Source: Paenibacillus plantarum (lineage in GTDB: Bacteria > Bacillota > Bacilli > Paenibacillales > NBRC-103111). From it: a stretch of DNA of 64,000 nucleotides. The number at the start of each line of letters is the position of its first letter. Within the stretch, counting starts at the first letter, position 1. Where the stretch lies: the NCBI RefSeq assembly GCF_013141695.1, contig NZ_WHNY01000057.1, positions 1 to 64,000 on the forward strand, in the 5' to 3' direction. Of the stretch, positions 52,340 through 60,211 are shown in pieces. The position numbers and the translations under genes are program-made. The notes under the pieces were generated by a model. That model did no database searches. It was not told the origin of the DNA and saw only the letters and a program-made list of their open reading frames with translations.

Positions 52340-52795
52340 TCACATTGGTTTGGCAATCATTAGAATGATTAATACGATCCCCATGATAGATGCCGCGTTG
52401 TAAAGCCTATTGGCTTTGGTAAGCAGCAAGCTTTTGTTTGCGTGTCTTTCTGGATTAAGTGACTTGGTATCTTCTTCGCTCAGCAATTGATTCAATTGAC
52501 TCATGACAGGTGTCAGCACGCCTACCGCAACAAACTGAATAAGCACGTATAGCACGAGGGAAATCAGAATCCATAGATCCGAGAATTTCCACCCTGCAAA
52601 TGCGACGAGCGCCACACCTGTAACAACAGCAATGGAACCGCCAATTTTCGGGAAATAATTGAGTTTCTGGAAAAGTGCCAGGGATTGCTGTAGCTGCTCA
52701 TCTTTCTGGTTCCGTCTGAGTAAAATATGACCAAAGTAAGTTGGTCCAATGCCAACAATCGCTGACACGATATGAATTAATACAAGCCATTTCAT
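52340..52795 (-). CDS. DUF2269-like membrane protein, 151 aa
   Basis: A four-helix membrane protein. Family features are the start WLVLIHIVSAIVGIGPTYFGH and the second helix GGSIAVVTGVALVAFAGWK. DUF2269 is a family of unknown role, sometimes near oxidoreductases. The ATG at 52795 follows GGGGGA and is preferred over the longer frame to 52882. It begins the run DUF2269 - SDR - mini-oxidase - RHS with gaps of about 85, 38 and 32 bases, and the spacer upstream holds a perfect palindrome. Confidence 0.8.
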   Translation of the reverse strand: MKWLVLIHIVSAIVGIGPTYFGHILLRRNQKDEQLQQSLALFQKLNYFPKIGGSIAVVTGVALVAFAGWKFSDLWILISLVLYVLIQFVAVGVLTPVMSQLNQLLSEEDTKSLNPERHANKSLLLTKANRLYNAASIMGIVLIILMIAKPM

Positions 52796-52937
52796 GTGAT
52801 TTTCCCCCATCTTTCCTATACTCGCAAACAAGCTTCTGGTCGGTTGTGTGCAATCAAGCAATTCCTCCTTTCGTTCAACCACCTAAGCCGGTCGGCTCAC
52901 TTAACAAATAATTTAACATGACAATTTTTATTTCTAA

Positions 52938-52955
52938 ATTATACGAACGTATAAT
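52938..52955. promoter_or_regulatory. Perfect palindrome upstream of the DUF2269 gene
   Basis: ATTATACG, AA, CGTATAAT: 8-bp arms. The right arm is also a possible -10 (TATAAT) on the minus strand. It resembles TetR-type operators in size; a second short palindrome AGCCG-GT-CGGCT lies at 52884-52895. Confidence 0.55.
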
Positions 52956-52995
52956 ATCCGACCTATACGTGGGCGAATCGATCAGGAGCAGAACC

Positions 52996-53028
52996 CAAAA
53001 AGCCCACACCGCAAACGGATGTGAGCTT
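52996..53028 (-). terminator. Terminator of the LuxR-type gene
   Basis: AAGC..CACA..CCG and CGG..GTG..GCTT form an imperfect stem on the minus strand, followed by TTTTT. Confidence 0.7.
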
Positions 53029-53095
53029 CATGAATAGGGCATGAATTCCTAGAAACGGTCTTGATCAGTCCGCTTGAAGAAGGAGGGTTCTGAGA

Positions 53096-55147
53096 TCAGC
53101 TTATTAGCGGATTACTGGCAAGCAGCTTGATTAATTGAGTCCTTCCCTTTACGGAGAACTTGCTGTAGATGGAGCTGACATGCTTCTTAACTGTAATTTC
53201 GCTGACATACAGGATTCTGGCAATTTCTATATTGGTCAACCCGTCAAGAACAAGGGCAACGACCTCCCGTTCCCGCTTCGTCAGCTGTAACTCCTGTCCA
53301 CTGGATACGTGCAGCTCATCCGGGAATCCGCCTCTTTTTAATAAAAATCGTAGAAATGCCTCCAACTTATCGCCACGAGTGTCAAGTACGAAGGTTGGCG
53401 TAGGTGTCTTGTCATCATAGTTCTGATGGATGATACCCGGCGCCAATTGAAATCCGAGATTCAAATGCGCTTCACGAAAAAATCCCAATGGAGGCGGGGA
53501 CGTAATGAATATACCGCCCGAACACATATACGAAAACATCAAATACATTGTCTCTATAACCATATCCGGATTTTGCCAATCTACGTAATCAATCGTCCGT
53601 ATAAACCATCCCGCCTTGTCAGGAGGGTCAACCTCCAAAAGTTTGATTTCCTCCTGTGACAGTGAGGATAAATACGGGTTCGCGAACGGATCATCGATCA
53701 GAACAGGCAACGTCGACCTATCGATAGGAACGATTACGGCTAGACCTACCGTTCTCCCATCTGTGGAACGAAGGAGCATGGCCGCTTGTTGATCAAGATT
53801 GACCCACGTGTGTAAATCCAAATGCTTGATCGTAAGCGTCATATCCTCTTTCTCTACAAACTCTTCGTAGGATTGATCCGTCTCTGGATCCATGCCCGCC
53901 AGCGTTAGCGGGGTAGCCTCATCAAGCCTTAAGCGTAAATAGGCTTCACCTTCGTGCAGATTAGCTAGCGTCAATGGCTCCCATGTGTACTGGCCTCTGG
54001 AATAAGATTGAATAAGTGCTCGAATGAGCGGTATGCCCGTATAATAAAATAACTCTCCCACTTCCCAATCGGTTCTTCGATAGGGTGCAGAATGGCGAAT
54101 CCGTGCCGCATAATATTGCGCTGCTCGTCCCCTGAGCCGTTCAAAATAAGCAGGGGTTCGCTCTTCCAGCTGCTTACGCATCGCGAGCCGCATTAAGTCA
54201 TGCAGCATCCAGCCTCGTTCTGTCTTGCGGACAAAAGACAACGAGATCAAGTGACCGAAGGTTTCGTCATCAATTTCTTGGTCCATAATAACCTGCAATA
54301 CTTCGCGATTGATACGAAGCAGGACCGCCGCCGCCTCTACCACTTTGCGCAGATGAGCATCAAGCACCTCACGTAGCCACGCCTTGGCTAGATGATCAAA
54401 CCATCCTGTCTCATCTGTTGACGTATGCATCCAGTCCACATTGGGATTAACATCAGCAGCCAGCGAAAGAGCCAGCGGATGACCGCCTGTTTTAAACAAG
54501 ATCCGTTCGATTTGTTGGCCTTCTGTAATGCCGCATTGTTGCAAATAAACCGCACTTTCCGCATGAGTCAAATTTCCGAGCGGCATGAATAGTATTCGCT
54601 CCCGAAGGGCGGGGGAAACGGTCCATGTCCCCTTCAGTTTATAACGGCCAGCGATCAGCAGCAGTATGTTGTCTGGGAGCCATTTAATAAAATGATCCCG
54701 AAGCCAGCCGTCCAACTCACCCATTTCCTCATAGGTGTCTAACGCCAGGACTATCTTCACTTCTGAAGCTAACTGTTTCAGCTTGGTCAAGCAAGCTTCC
54801 AACGGATCCCGATGCAGCACCCTCTCACCCGGTGTCAGCTGCAAAAGCAACTCTCTGCACAACAAATCACCCTTGTGATTAAAGTCGCGGCTGTCCAGAT
54901 ACAACATGATGACCCCTGCCCGCACTGCTTGTCTGCGGAACGAATCGAGTAGAAAACTTTTTCCGACTCCAGCCGTGCCGTACAGGTTCCAGATGGTTTT
55001 GCCGTCTAAGGCACCCTCTGTGATATTGCGTCTAAAAAGATCCAACTGCTCACTCCGACCTGCAATAAACTGATCCTGCCGCTCATCCATCATACTCACT
55101 ACATTCATGTGCGGGCTCGAATCGGGCGCTCCCTTTTCATTTGCCAT
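53096..55147 (-). CDS. NTPase-LuxR transcriptional regulator, 683 aa
   Basis: A STAND/LAL-like regulator. An AAA/NACHT-type ATPase domain spans about 25-270 (Walker A GTAGVGKSF near 57; Walker B-like VLALDTYEE), a long middle region (about 290-600) is unassigned, and a LuxR HTH is at the C-terminus (about 615-680; TKREREVVALVLDGLTNIEI, VSEITVKKHVSSIYSKF). GGAGGG is 6 bases upstream of the ATG. Such proteins act as ATP-dependent activators, but the effector and target are unknown. It is upstream of the DUF2269-RHS run on the same strand, separated by a terminator. Confidence 0.88.
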   Translation of the reverse strand: MANEKGAPDSSPHMNVVSMMDERQDQFIAGRSEQLDLFRRNITEGALDGKTIWNLYGTAGVGKSFLLDSFRRQAVRAGVIMLYLDSRDFNHKGDLLCRELLLQLTPGERVLHRDPLEACLTKLKQLASEVKIVLALDTYEEMGELDGWLRDHFIKWLPDNILLLIAGRYKLKGTWTVSPALRERILFMPLGNLTHAESAVYLQQCGITEGQQIERILFKTGGHPLALSLAADVNPNVDWMHTSTDETGWFDHLAKAWLREVLDAHLRKVVEAAAVLLRINREVLQVIMDQEIDDETFGHLISLSFVRKTERGWMLHDLMRLAMRKQLEERTPAYFERLRGRAAQYYAARIRHSAPYRRTDWEVGELFYYTGIPLIRALIQSYSRGQYTWEPLTLANLHEGEAYLRLRLDEATPLTLAGMDPETDQSYEEFVEKEDMTLTIKHLDLHTWVNLDQQAAMLLRSTDGRTVGLAVIVPIDRSTLPVLIDDPFANPYLSSLSQEEIKLLEVDPPDKAGWFIRTIDYVDWQNPDMVIETMYLMFSYMCSGGIFITSPPPLGFFREAHLNLGFQLAPGIIHQNYDDKTPTPTFVLDTRGDKLEAFLRFLLKRGGFPDELHVSSGQELQLTKREREVVALVLDGLTNIEIARILYVSEITVKKHVSSIYSKFSVKGRTQLIKLLASNPLIS

Positions 55148-55239
55148 GAACCCTCCATATAAGCTAATTTAGCTGAATTATATACAAATTTTAACACAAT
55201 TCCTGCGATTAATTAAGACCGTCCTTAGGGGATCAGAAC

Positions 55240-55271
55240 AAAAAAAAGGAACCCAACCAATGGGGGTTCCT
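55240..55271 (-). terminator. Terminator of the glycerol-phosphate ABC operon
   Basis: On the minus strand AGGAACCC pairs with GGGTTCCT, followed by eight T residues. Confidence 0.9.
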
Positions 55272-55276
55272 CATCA

Positions 55277-56092
55277 TTATTTAATACCCGAATGCATGAA
55301 GCTTTCTACAAACTGACGTTGAAAGACGAAAAATGCGGTTAATAGCGGCAGGATGACCAACACGGTAGCCGCTGTTACCGTCCCCCATTGCGCGCCTGTC
55401 TCAAACGATTGGGCAAAAATCGCAATCCCGACCGTGAGCGGTCTCGTTTCGATAGAGTTCGTGATGATCAGCGGCCACATGAAATCGTTCCAGTGCGCAC
55501 TGACGGAGATTAAACCAAACGCGATATAGGTCGATTTGGCTGAAGGCAGATATACGTGCCAAAGCGTTTGCCACCAACGACAGCCGTCCATTCTTGCAGC
55601 TTCGTCTAAATCCATTGGGATTTGCTTAAACGTTTGCCTAAGCAAGAATACACTAAACGAAGATGCCCAATACGGCAGCATGATCGCCAGTTTCGTGTCA
55701 ACCAGGCCCAACTCTTTCATGATCGTGTAATTCGGAAAAATGAGTATGTCAGGCGGTATCATGATTTGGACAAGAAAGAGCATGAACATAACGCCTCGAC
55801 CTATGAAATTTAATCTAGCAAAAGCATACGCCGCAAGCGTAGCCGTAATCAGTTGTGCAGCCAGCACACCAAGTACAATGATGATCGTATTGGAATAATA
55901 GCGAAGAAAGGTGATGGTTTCCCAAGCTGTCTTGTAGTTTTGGAAGGTGGGATGCTGAACCGCAAAGGGGTTTACTCGGGTAATGACTTCACTCGACGGC
56001 GTAAATGAAGTAAAGACAGCCCATACGAGCGGTACAGCAAAAGCGATCGCCAGCAGCGCGATGACCAAACGATTAGTGACCCTTACGACCAT
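55277..56092 (-). CDS. ABC sugar-type permease, UgpE/MalG-like, 271 aa
   Basis: A membrane subunit of an ABC importer with six hydrophobic helices. The EAA-loop LDEAARMDGCRWWQTLWHVY (about 185) contacts the ATPase. AAGGAGT precedes the ATG. With the upstream permease and the solute-binding protein it forms a CUT1-type importer; no ATPase is encoded here, so a shared one such as MsmX is used (inference). Context with GlpP and GDPD suggests glycerol-3-phosphate or a glycerophosphodiester as substrate. Confidence 0.9.
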   Translation of the reverse strand: MVVRVTNRLVIALLAIAFAVPLVWAVFTSFTPSSEVITRVNPFAVQHPTFQNYKTAWETITFLRYYSNTIIIVLGVLAAQLITATLAAYAFARLNFIGRGVMFMLFLVQIMIPPDILIFPNYTIMKELGLVDTKLAIMLPYWASSFSVFLLRQTFKQIPMDLDEAARMDGCRWWQTLWHVYLPSAKSTYIAFGLISVSAHWNDFMWPLIITNSIETRPLTVGIAIFAQSFETGAQWGTVTAATVLVILPLLTAFFVFQRQFVESFMHSGIK

Positions 56093-56107
56093 GATGCTGA
56101 CTCCTTT

Positions 56108-57001
56108 CTAGTAATGGATCCGTTTATCCAGAAATGCATAATTAAAGATGGAAATACTAAGTAAGATAACGAGCAGCACGACGGTAAGGACCGATGCTTT
56201 TCCCATATCCCAAAAGCTGAAAGCCGTCTCATAAATATGATATAACAGCAAATTACTTGCGTTATTCGGACCACCTTTCGTCATAATGTACAGGTGATCT
56301 ACCAATTTAAACGAATTCGTCGTCGCGATTACCATCACGAATAGCGTGGTTGGCATTAAGAGTGGAAACGTCAGCTTACGGAAAGTTTGAAAAGGGCGTG
56401 CCCCCTCCATTTCCGCAGCTTCGTACACTTCTTTCGGTAAATTTTGCAAGCCAGCCAAATAAAAAATCATAAAAAATCCAGTTTCCTTCCATATCACCAT
56501 CAGCATCATCGAAAAGAGAACCCAATTCGGATCTCCTAGCCAATGCTGAGTCGGAATGCCAAACACACTTAAAAACTTATCGAGCAAGCCATAGCTGGGT
56601 GTATAAATAAACAGCCATATATTGGCGATAGCAATCATCGGAATGACCGTCGGATAGAAAAAGAGTGCACGCAGCAAGCCTGTGCCTCTGAGCTTATTAT
56701 TGACCCATACGGCTACGTACATAGCTAGTAAAATACTCACCGGAACCGTGCCGATCGCAAGCAGCACATTATTTCTTAACACTTTCAAAAAAATATCGTC
56801 TTGAAAGACATGCACATATTGATCCAACCCGACAAACGTTTTGTCGGTGAAATCGGAGCTGTAGAAGCTCCAATAGATCGATTTTAAGATGGGGTAAAAC
56901 GTAAATAAGCCTAAGAATAAGAGTGAGGGTATGAGCAATGCATAGGCGAAACTATTTTCTCTCCAGTTGATCTTCCTTTTTGTTCGAAGTGGCGGTTGCA
57001 T
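56108..57001 (-). CDS. ABC sugar-type permease, UgpA/MalF-like, 297 aa
   Basis: The partner permease with six helices and EAA loop EVYEAAEMEGARPFQTFRKL. The start at 57001 is 10 bases after AGAGGGAA and is preferred over the longer frame starting at 57061, which would run into the hairpin at 57042-57102. It ends 15 bases before the second permease. Confidence 0.9.
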   Translation of the reverse strand: MQPPLRTKRKINWRENSFAYALLIPSLLFLGLFTFYPILKSIYWSFYSSDFTDKTFVGLDQYVHVFQDDIFLKVLRNNVLLAIGTVPVSILLAMYVAVWVNNKLRGTGLLRALFFYPTVIPMIAIANIWLFIYTPSYGLLDKFLSVFGIPTQHWLGDPNWVLFSMMLMVIWKETGFFMIFYLAGLQNLPKEVYEAAEMEGARPFQTFRKLTFPLLMPTTLFVMVIATTNSFKLVDHLYIMTKGGPNNASNLLLYHIYETAFSFWDMGKASVLTVVLLVILLSISIFNYAFLDKRIHY

Positions 57002-57041
57002 CAAGGAAATTCCCTCTTTCTCACAAGTCGTGAAAGCCTGA

Positions 57042-57102
57042 GGCAGGGAAGCGCAGGCCACTAACTTGGAGTTAACCTCCGTTAGCCGAACGCTTCCCTG
57101 CC
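57042..57102 (-). other. Compound hairpin after the solute-binding protein gene
   Basis: GGCAGGGAAGCG and CGCTTCCCTGCC pair perfectly (12 bp); GGC..TAAC and GTTA-GCC continue inside, and GGAG/CTCC nearer the loop. There is no T-run, so it is probably a processing or stability element that keeps the binding protein above the permeases. Confidence 0.7.
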
Positions 57103-57122
57103 GTTTGTACGTTTACTTGCTG

Positions 57123-58454
57123 CTATTTTTGAAAGCTTTTCAAAATGTCATCCGCTTGCTGTTGGGATTTATCCAAAGCTTCTTTCGGCGTCATCGTTCC
57201 TAGCAAAGCTGCTTGGATGTTATCGTTAAATAGTTTCGTTACTTGACCGTTTTGGTATGTCGAAAGCTCGCTGTCCGCATATTGGAGTTGATCTCTAGCA
57301 ACAGCCGCTTGCGGGAAATCCTTAATGTAGTTTTTCAGCTTGTCTGTCTCATAAGCAGCTTTCGTCGTGCCTACATAGCCGGTATCAATTGACCATTGCG
57401 CTACACGATCTGGCTGTGTCAAGAACTGAATGAATTTAACGGATGCTGCTTTGCGGTCATCTGGAATATTTTTGAAAACATACAGATTACCGCCGCCTGT
57501 CGGTGAACCATATTTTTTGTTGGCTGGCAGGAACGCTACACCAAAGTTGAATTTCGCATCCGTTTTGACTTTGGTCAGATTTCCTGTTGTATGATACATC
57601 ATAGCCGTTTTCCCGCTAATGAAATCGGAAGGCACGGTTGCCCACTCCAGTGTACCTTCTGGCATAACTTTATCCTTGCGACCTAAATCCGTGTAAAATT
57701 GCAGAGCCTCCTGCACTTCCGGCTTATTGAAGAACACTTGCTTGCCGTCAGCTGAAACAATATTGGTGCCTGTTTGAAGGGATAGTGCTTGCGTCATCCA
57801 ATACTGATAACCCGTGCTCGGGATTTCAAGCCCCCACTGCGATTTGTCACTGGTCGTGAGCTTAGCTGCATATTCCTTCAGCTCCGTCCAATTTGCAGGC
57901 GCCTTCTCCGGATCAAGACCTGCTTTTTTAAATAAATCCTTGTTGTAGTACAGCACGATCGTACTGCGTTGGAACGGTACGCTCCATACCGTATCCCCTG
58001 ACTTGGTGTTCCCCATAAACGCTTCATAGAAGCCGCTAAAATACTCTTTGGAGAAGCGAGGTGTCAAATCTTCAATAGCTTTCATGGAAATCAAGCTGTA
58101 CAAATCAGTCGAAAGCAGCACGGCTACGTCTGGCGAGTTGCCCCCCTGTACAGCAGTTGCAACCTTGGTCATCGTATCTTGGTAGCTGCCGCCATAAACG
58201 GGTTTAACCGTAATCGTTGGGTTTTCTTTGTGGAAATCGTCAGCTAGCTGATCAATTAGTTTCGTAATCGGACCGCCTACCGCTACAGGAAAGTAAAATT
58301 GCAGTTCAACTGGCTTCGTGTTCGCTGTTGCTTCCGCGCTTGCCGTCGGGGATGTCGATGCTGCAGCTGTCTTGGTATCCGTGTTGCTCTCACCCTTCGC
58401 GCAAGCTGTTGCTACCAGGGTTACCATCAGTAATGATACGAGTGCTTTTTTCAT
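57123..58454 (-). CDS. ABC solute-binding lipoprotein, UgpB-like, 443 aa
   Basis: An extracellular binding protein of the bacterial solute-binding 1 group. The lipobox LVATACAKG places the lipidated Cys at about residue 18. Family-like pieces are VELQFYFPVAVGG, NPTITVKPVYGGSYQDTM, YNKDLFKKAGLDP and ALDKSQQQADDILKSF. The closest role is glycerol-3-phosphate binding given the neighbours, but residues for phosphate binding cannot be verified by eye. It lies 12 bases after the HAD gene. Confidence 0.9.
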   Translation of the reverse strand: MKKALVSLLMVTLVATACAKGESNTDTKTAAASTSPTASAEATANTKPVELQFYFPVAVGGPITKLIDQLADDFHKENPTITVKPVYGGSYQDTMTKVATAVQGGNSPDVAVLLSTDLYSLISMKAIEDLTPRFSKEYFSGFYEAFMGNTKSGDTVWSVPFQRSTIVLYYNKDLFKKAGLDPEKAPANWTELKEYAAKLTTSDKSQWGLEIPSTGYQYWMTQALSLQTGTNIVSADGKQVFFNKPEVQEALQFYTDLGRKDKVMPEGTLEWATVPSDFISGKTAMMYHTTGNLTKVKTDAKFNFGVAFLPANKKYGSPTGGGNLYVFKNIPDDRKAASVKFIQFLTQPDRVAQWSIDTGYVGTTKAAYETDKLKNYIKDFPQAAVARDQLQYADSELSTYQNGQVTKLFNDNIQAALLGTMTPKEALDKSQQQADDILKSFQK

Positions 58455-58465
58455 TGTTTTTCCTC

Positions 58466-59344
58466 CTAAAGTTGATTAAATGTAATTTCACTGAGCTCTT
58501 GCAAAATATAATCAGGTTCAATGCCTGTCCTAACGATGTCGTTCTTCGCGTCAGCACCAGTCAGTACTAGTGCGGTGTACATATCGTTCGAATTCCCGAA
58601 TTGAATATCGGTGGATAACCGATCACCAACCATTAAGCACTCCGATGGCAAAATATGCAGTTGGTCGAAGGCCTTTTGCGCATAGTAAGCGGATGGTTTG
58701 CCGATCACATGGACGGTTTTCTGAAGGCTGGCTGTTTCCAGTGCTTTCACAAGCGACCATGTATCCGGGATCACACCATCATCGATTGGACAAAAGGGAT
58801 CCGGATTAGCAGCGATCAGCTTAGCCCCATTTCGCAGGGCATTCACGCCCGCCGTTAGCTTTTCAAATGTAAACTGCCTGTCTAATCCGACAAGCACATG
58901 TGTTGCGAGCAGCGGATTCTCTGTCGTCTTTACTTGATTACGCGCCAATTCTAGCTCCATGGCCGCTTCACCGATCATCAATACAGTCGCATTCGGCTCA
59001 AGCTCTTGAAAAAACTTCCCAGCCACACATAAGGCCGTGAGTACTTCATCCACTTCGCAAGGAACGCCTAATTCGATAAGCCGCTGATGCACGCTTTCCT
59101 TGGTCCGAATCGTCGTATTCGTAACGAACATCACCGATTTGTCTTGCTCACGCAGCCAGCTCACGGTGCTCAATACACCCGGCAAAAGCTTACTGCCCGA
59201 ATAAATGGTACCGTCCAAATCGAATAAATAGCCTTTGAATGAATGCAACTCCTTACTGCTTTTCCTTGAATGTGTTCGCTGAAAATGCTGGGTAGTAATC
59301 TTGTCATCGATTCCACGTTCAGGAAATCTAGATGTATCTGCCAC
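58466..59344 (-). CDS. HAD-IIA phosphatase in glycerol-phosphate locus, 292 aa
   Basis: A NagD/PGP-like phosphatase. Motif I YLFDLDGTIYSG is at about 40, motif II the Thr of MFVTNTTIRT, motif III IGKPSAYY, motif IV GDRLSTDIQFG. A 38-residue N-terminal extension is unusual; the frame starts with GTG at 59344 after GAGG. Members include glycerol-3-phosphate phosphatases (for example Rv1692 and mammalian PGP), which fits the context. It is the first structural gene after the leader at 59371. Confidence 0.87.
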   Translation of the reverse strand: MADTSRFPERGIDDKITTQHFQRTHSRKSSKELHSFKGYLFDLDGTIYSGSKLLPGVLSTVSWLREQDKSVMFVTNTTIRTKESVHQRLIELGVPCEVDEVLTALCVAGKFFQELEPNATVLMIGEAAMELELARNQVKTTENPLLATHVLVGLDRQFTFEKLTAGVNALRNGAKLIAANPDPFCPIDDGVIPDTWSLVKALETASLQKTVHVIGKPSAYYAQKAFDQLHILPSECLMVGDRLSTDIQFGNSNDMYTALVLTGADAKNDIVRTGIEPDYILQELSEITFNQL

Positions 59345-59370
59345 AGTACTGCCTCACTTTCAATAAAAAT

Positions 59371-59459
59371 AACCCTTATCCAAAAAACACGAAAACAAGC
59401 CAATTCAGAGTATGACAAGCATGCTCCTGCTTATTTTCACATTTTCCTGGACAAGGGTT
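59371..59459 (-). promoter_or_regulatory. Long terminator-like leader, candidate GlpP antitermination element
   Basis: On the minus strand AACCCTTGTCCA (59459-59448) pairs with TGGATAAGGGTT (59382-59371), one G-U, followed by ATTTTTATT. Inside, about 17 more pairs form between AAAATGTGAAAATAAGC and GCTTGTTTTCGTGTTTT allowing G-U. This gives a long stem, about 30 pairs, around a 28-base loop. In Bacillus, GlpP binds glycerol-3-phosphate and lets transcription pass such a terminator in glp leaders. It is placed 25 bases before the HAD gene and after glpP. Confidence 0.75.
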
Positions 59460-59564
59460 TTCTCCTGGTCTCGACCCGATGTTTCAGTTCGTGTGATATT
59501 CATAGTTTTACTATAAAGGATAATTGTAAGCGGAAAATTATCGTAATTTAGTCATTTTGTAAAC

Positions 59565-60113
59565 TTAACGTCCGTTCCACATGCTCGGATCTCCAATGGA
59601 AATGTAATCCGCACCACTATCTAGCGCTTCTACAATTTCTTTTTCGTATCGAATAAGACCTCCGACAATCAACGGTTGTTTGATGGTGTTTTTCAATTCT
59701 TTGATCACTCTCGGCATTAAGCCTGGCATGAGCTCCACTTCGTCCGGCTGTGTGCTGTTGATCATCCGGACTGCCGTTTGTAGGGCAGCCGTATCAATAA
59801 TAAAAATACGCTGTATGCTTTTTATCCCAGCTTGTCTAGCTGCCGCAACTGCATTGGACTTGGTCGTAACAATACCGTCCACTTTAAACTTTTCGGCTAA
59901 ATACCCTACCGCATGTGCATCCCGGCCAAGGCCGCCTACCATTTCAAGATGGACATATACTTGTTTGCCTGCTTGGTGAAGCTGTCCCATAATGGATTCC
60001 AAATTGCCAATATGACCTGTCATCAGATTAACTCGGGTCACATCACTTTCAAGTACTTTCGCGAGCTGATCGTCTTTGGTCACCGATGCTATAATTGGGT
60101 ACTTCTTCAACAT
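59565..60113 (-). CDS. glpP: Glycerol-3-phosphate responsive antiterminator GlpP, 182 aa
   Basis: A RNA-binding antiterminator that is activated by glycerol-3-phosphate. The TIM-barrel sequence matches GlpP: PIIASVTKDDQL, NLMTGHIGNL, VYVHLEMVGGLG, GIVTTKSNAV, IFIIDTAALQT, DEVELMPGLMPRVI and KQPLIVGGLIR. Length is normal. The start at 60113 follows GGGGGAG, in preference to the upstream ATG at 60143. It lies between the SLH-GDPD gene and the leader at 59371. Confidence 0.95.
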   Translation of the reverse strand: MLKKYPIIASVTKDDQLAKVLESDVTRVNLMTGHIGNLESIMGQLHQAGKQVYVHLEMVGGLGRDAHAVGYLAEKFKVDGIVTTKSNAVAAARQAGIKSIQRIFIIDTAALQTAVRMINSTQPDEVELMPGLMPRVIKELKNTIKQPLIVGGLIRYEKEIVEALDSGADYISIGDPSMWNGR

Positions 60114-60165
60114 GCTCCCCCACCCCCACCTTAACCATAACAAATATTTGTTTGCTCAGGATTAA

Positions 60166-60199
60166 CATCCCCTCCGCTATTCCTTTCTTAGAGGGGATG
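60166..60199 (-). other. Inverted repeat between the GDPD-SLH and glpP genes
   Basis: CATCCCCTC and GAGGGGATG, 9-bp arms separated by 16 bases, just after the GDPD-SLH stop at 60212. There is no clear T-run, so it may be a weak terminator or a processing site. Confidence 0.5.
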
Positions 60200-60211
60200 C
60201 TCACCATGCCA

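Noticed and set aside
60166..60199. Strong terminator after GDPD-SLH
   Set aside because: The inverted repeat lacks a T-run and has a long loop, so it was kept only as an inverted repeat.
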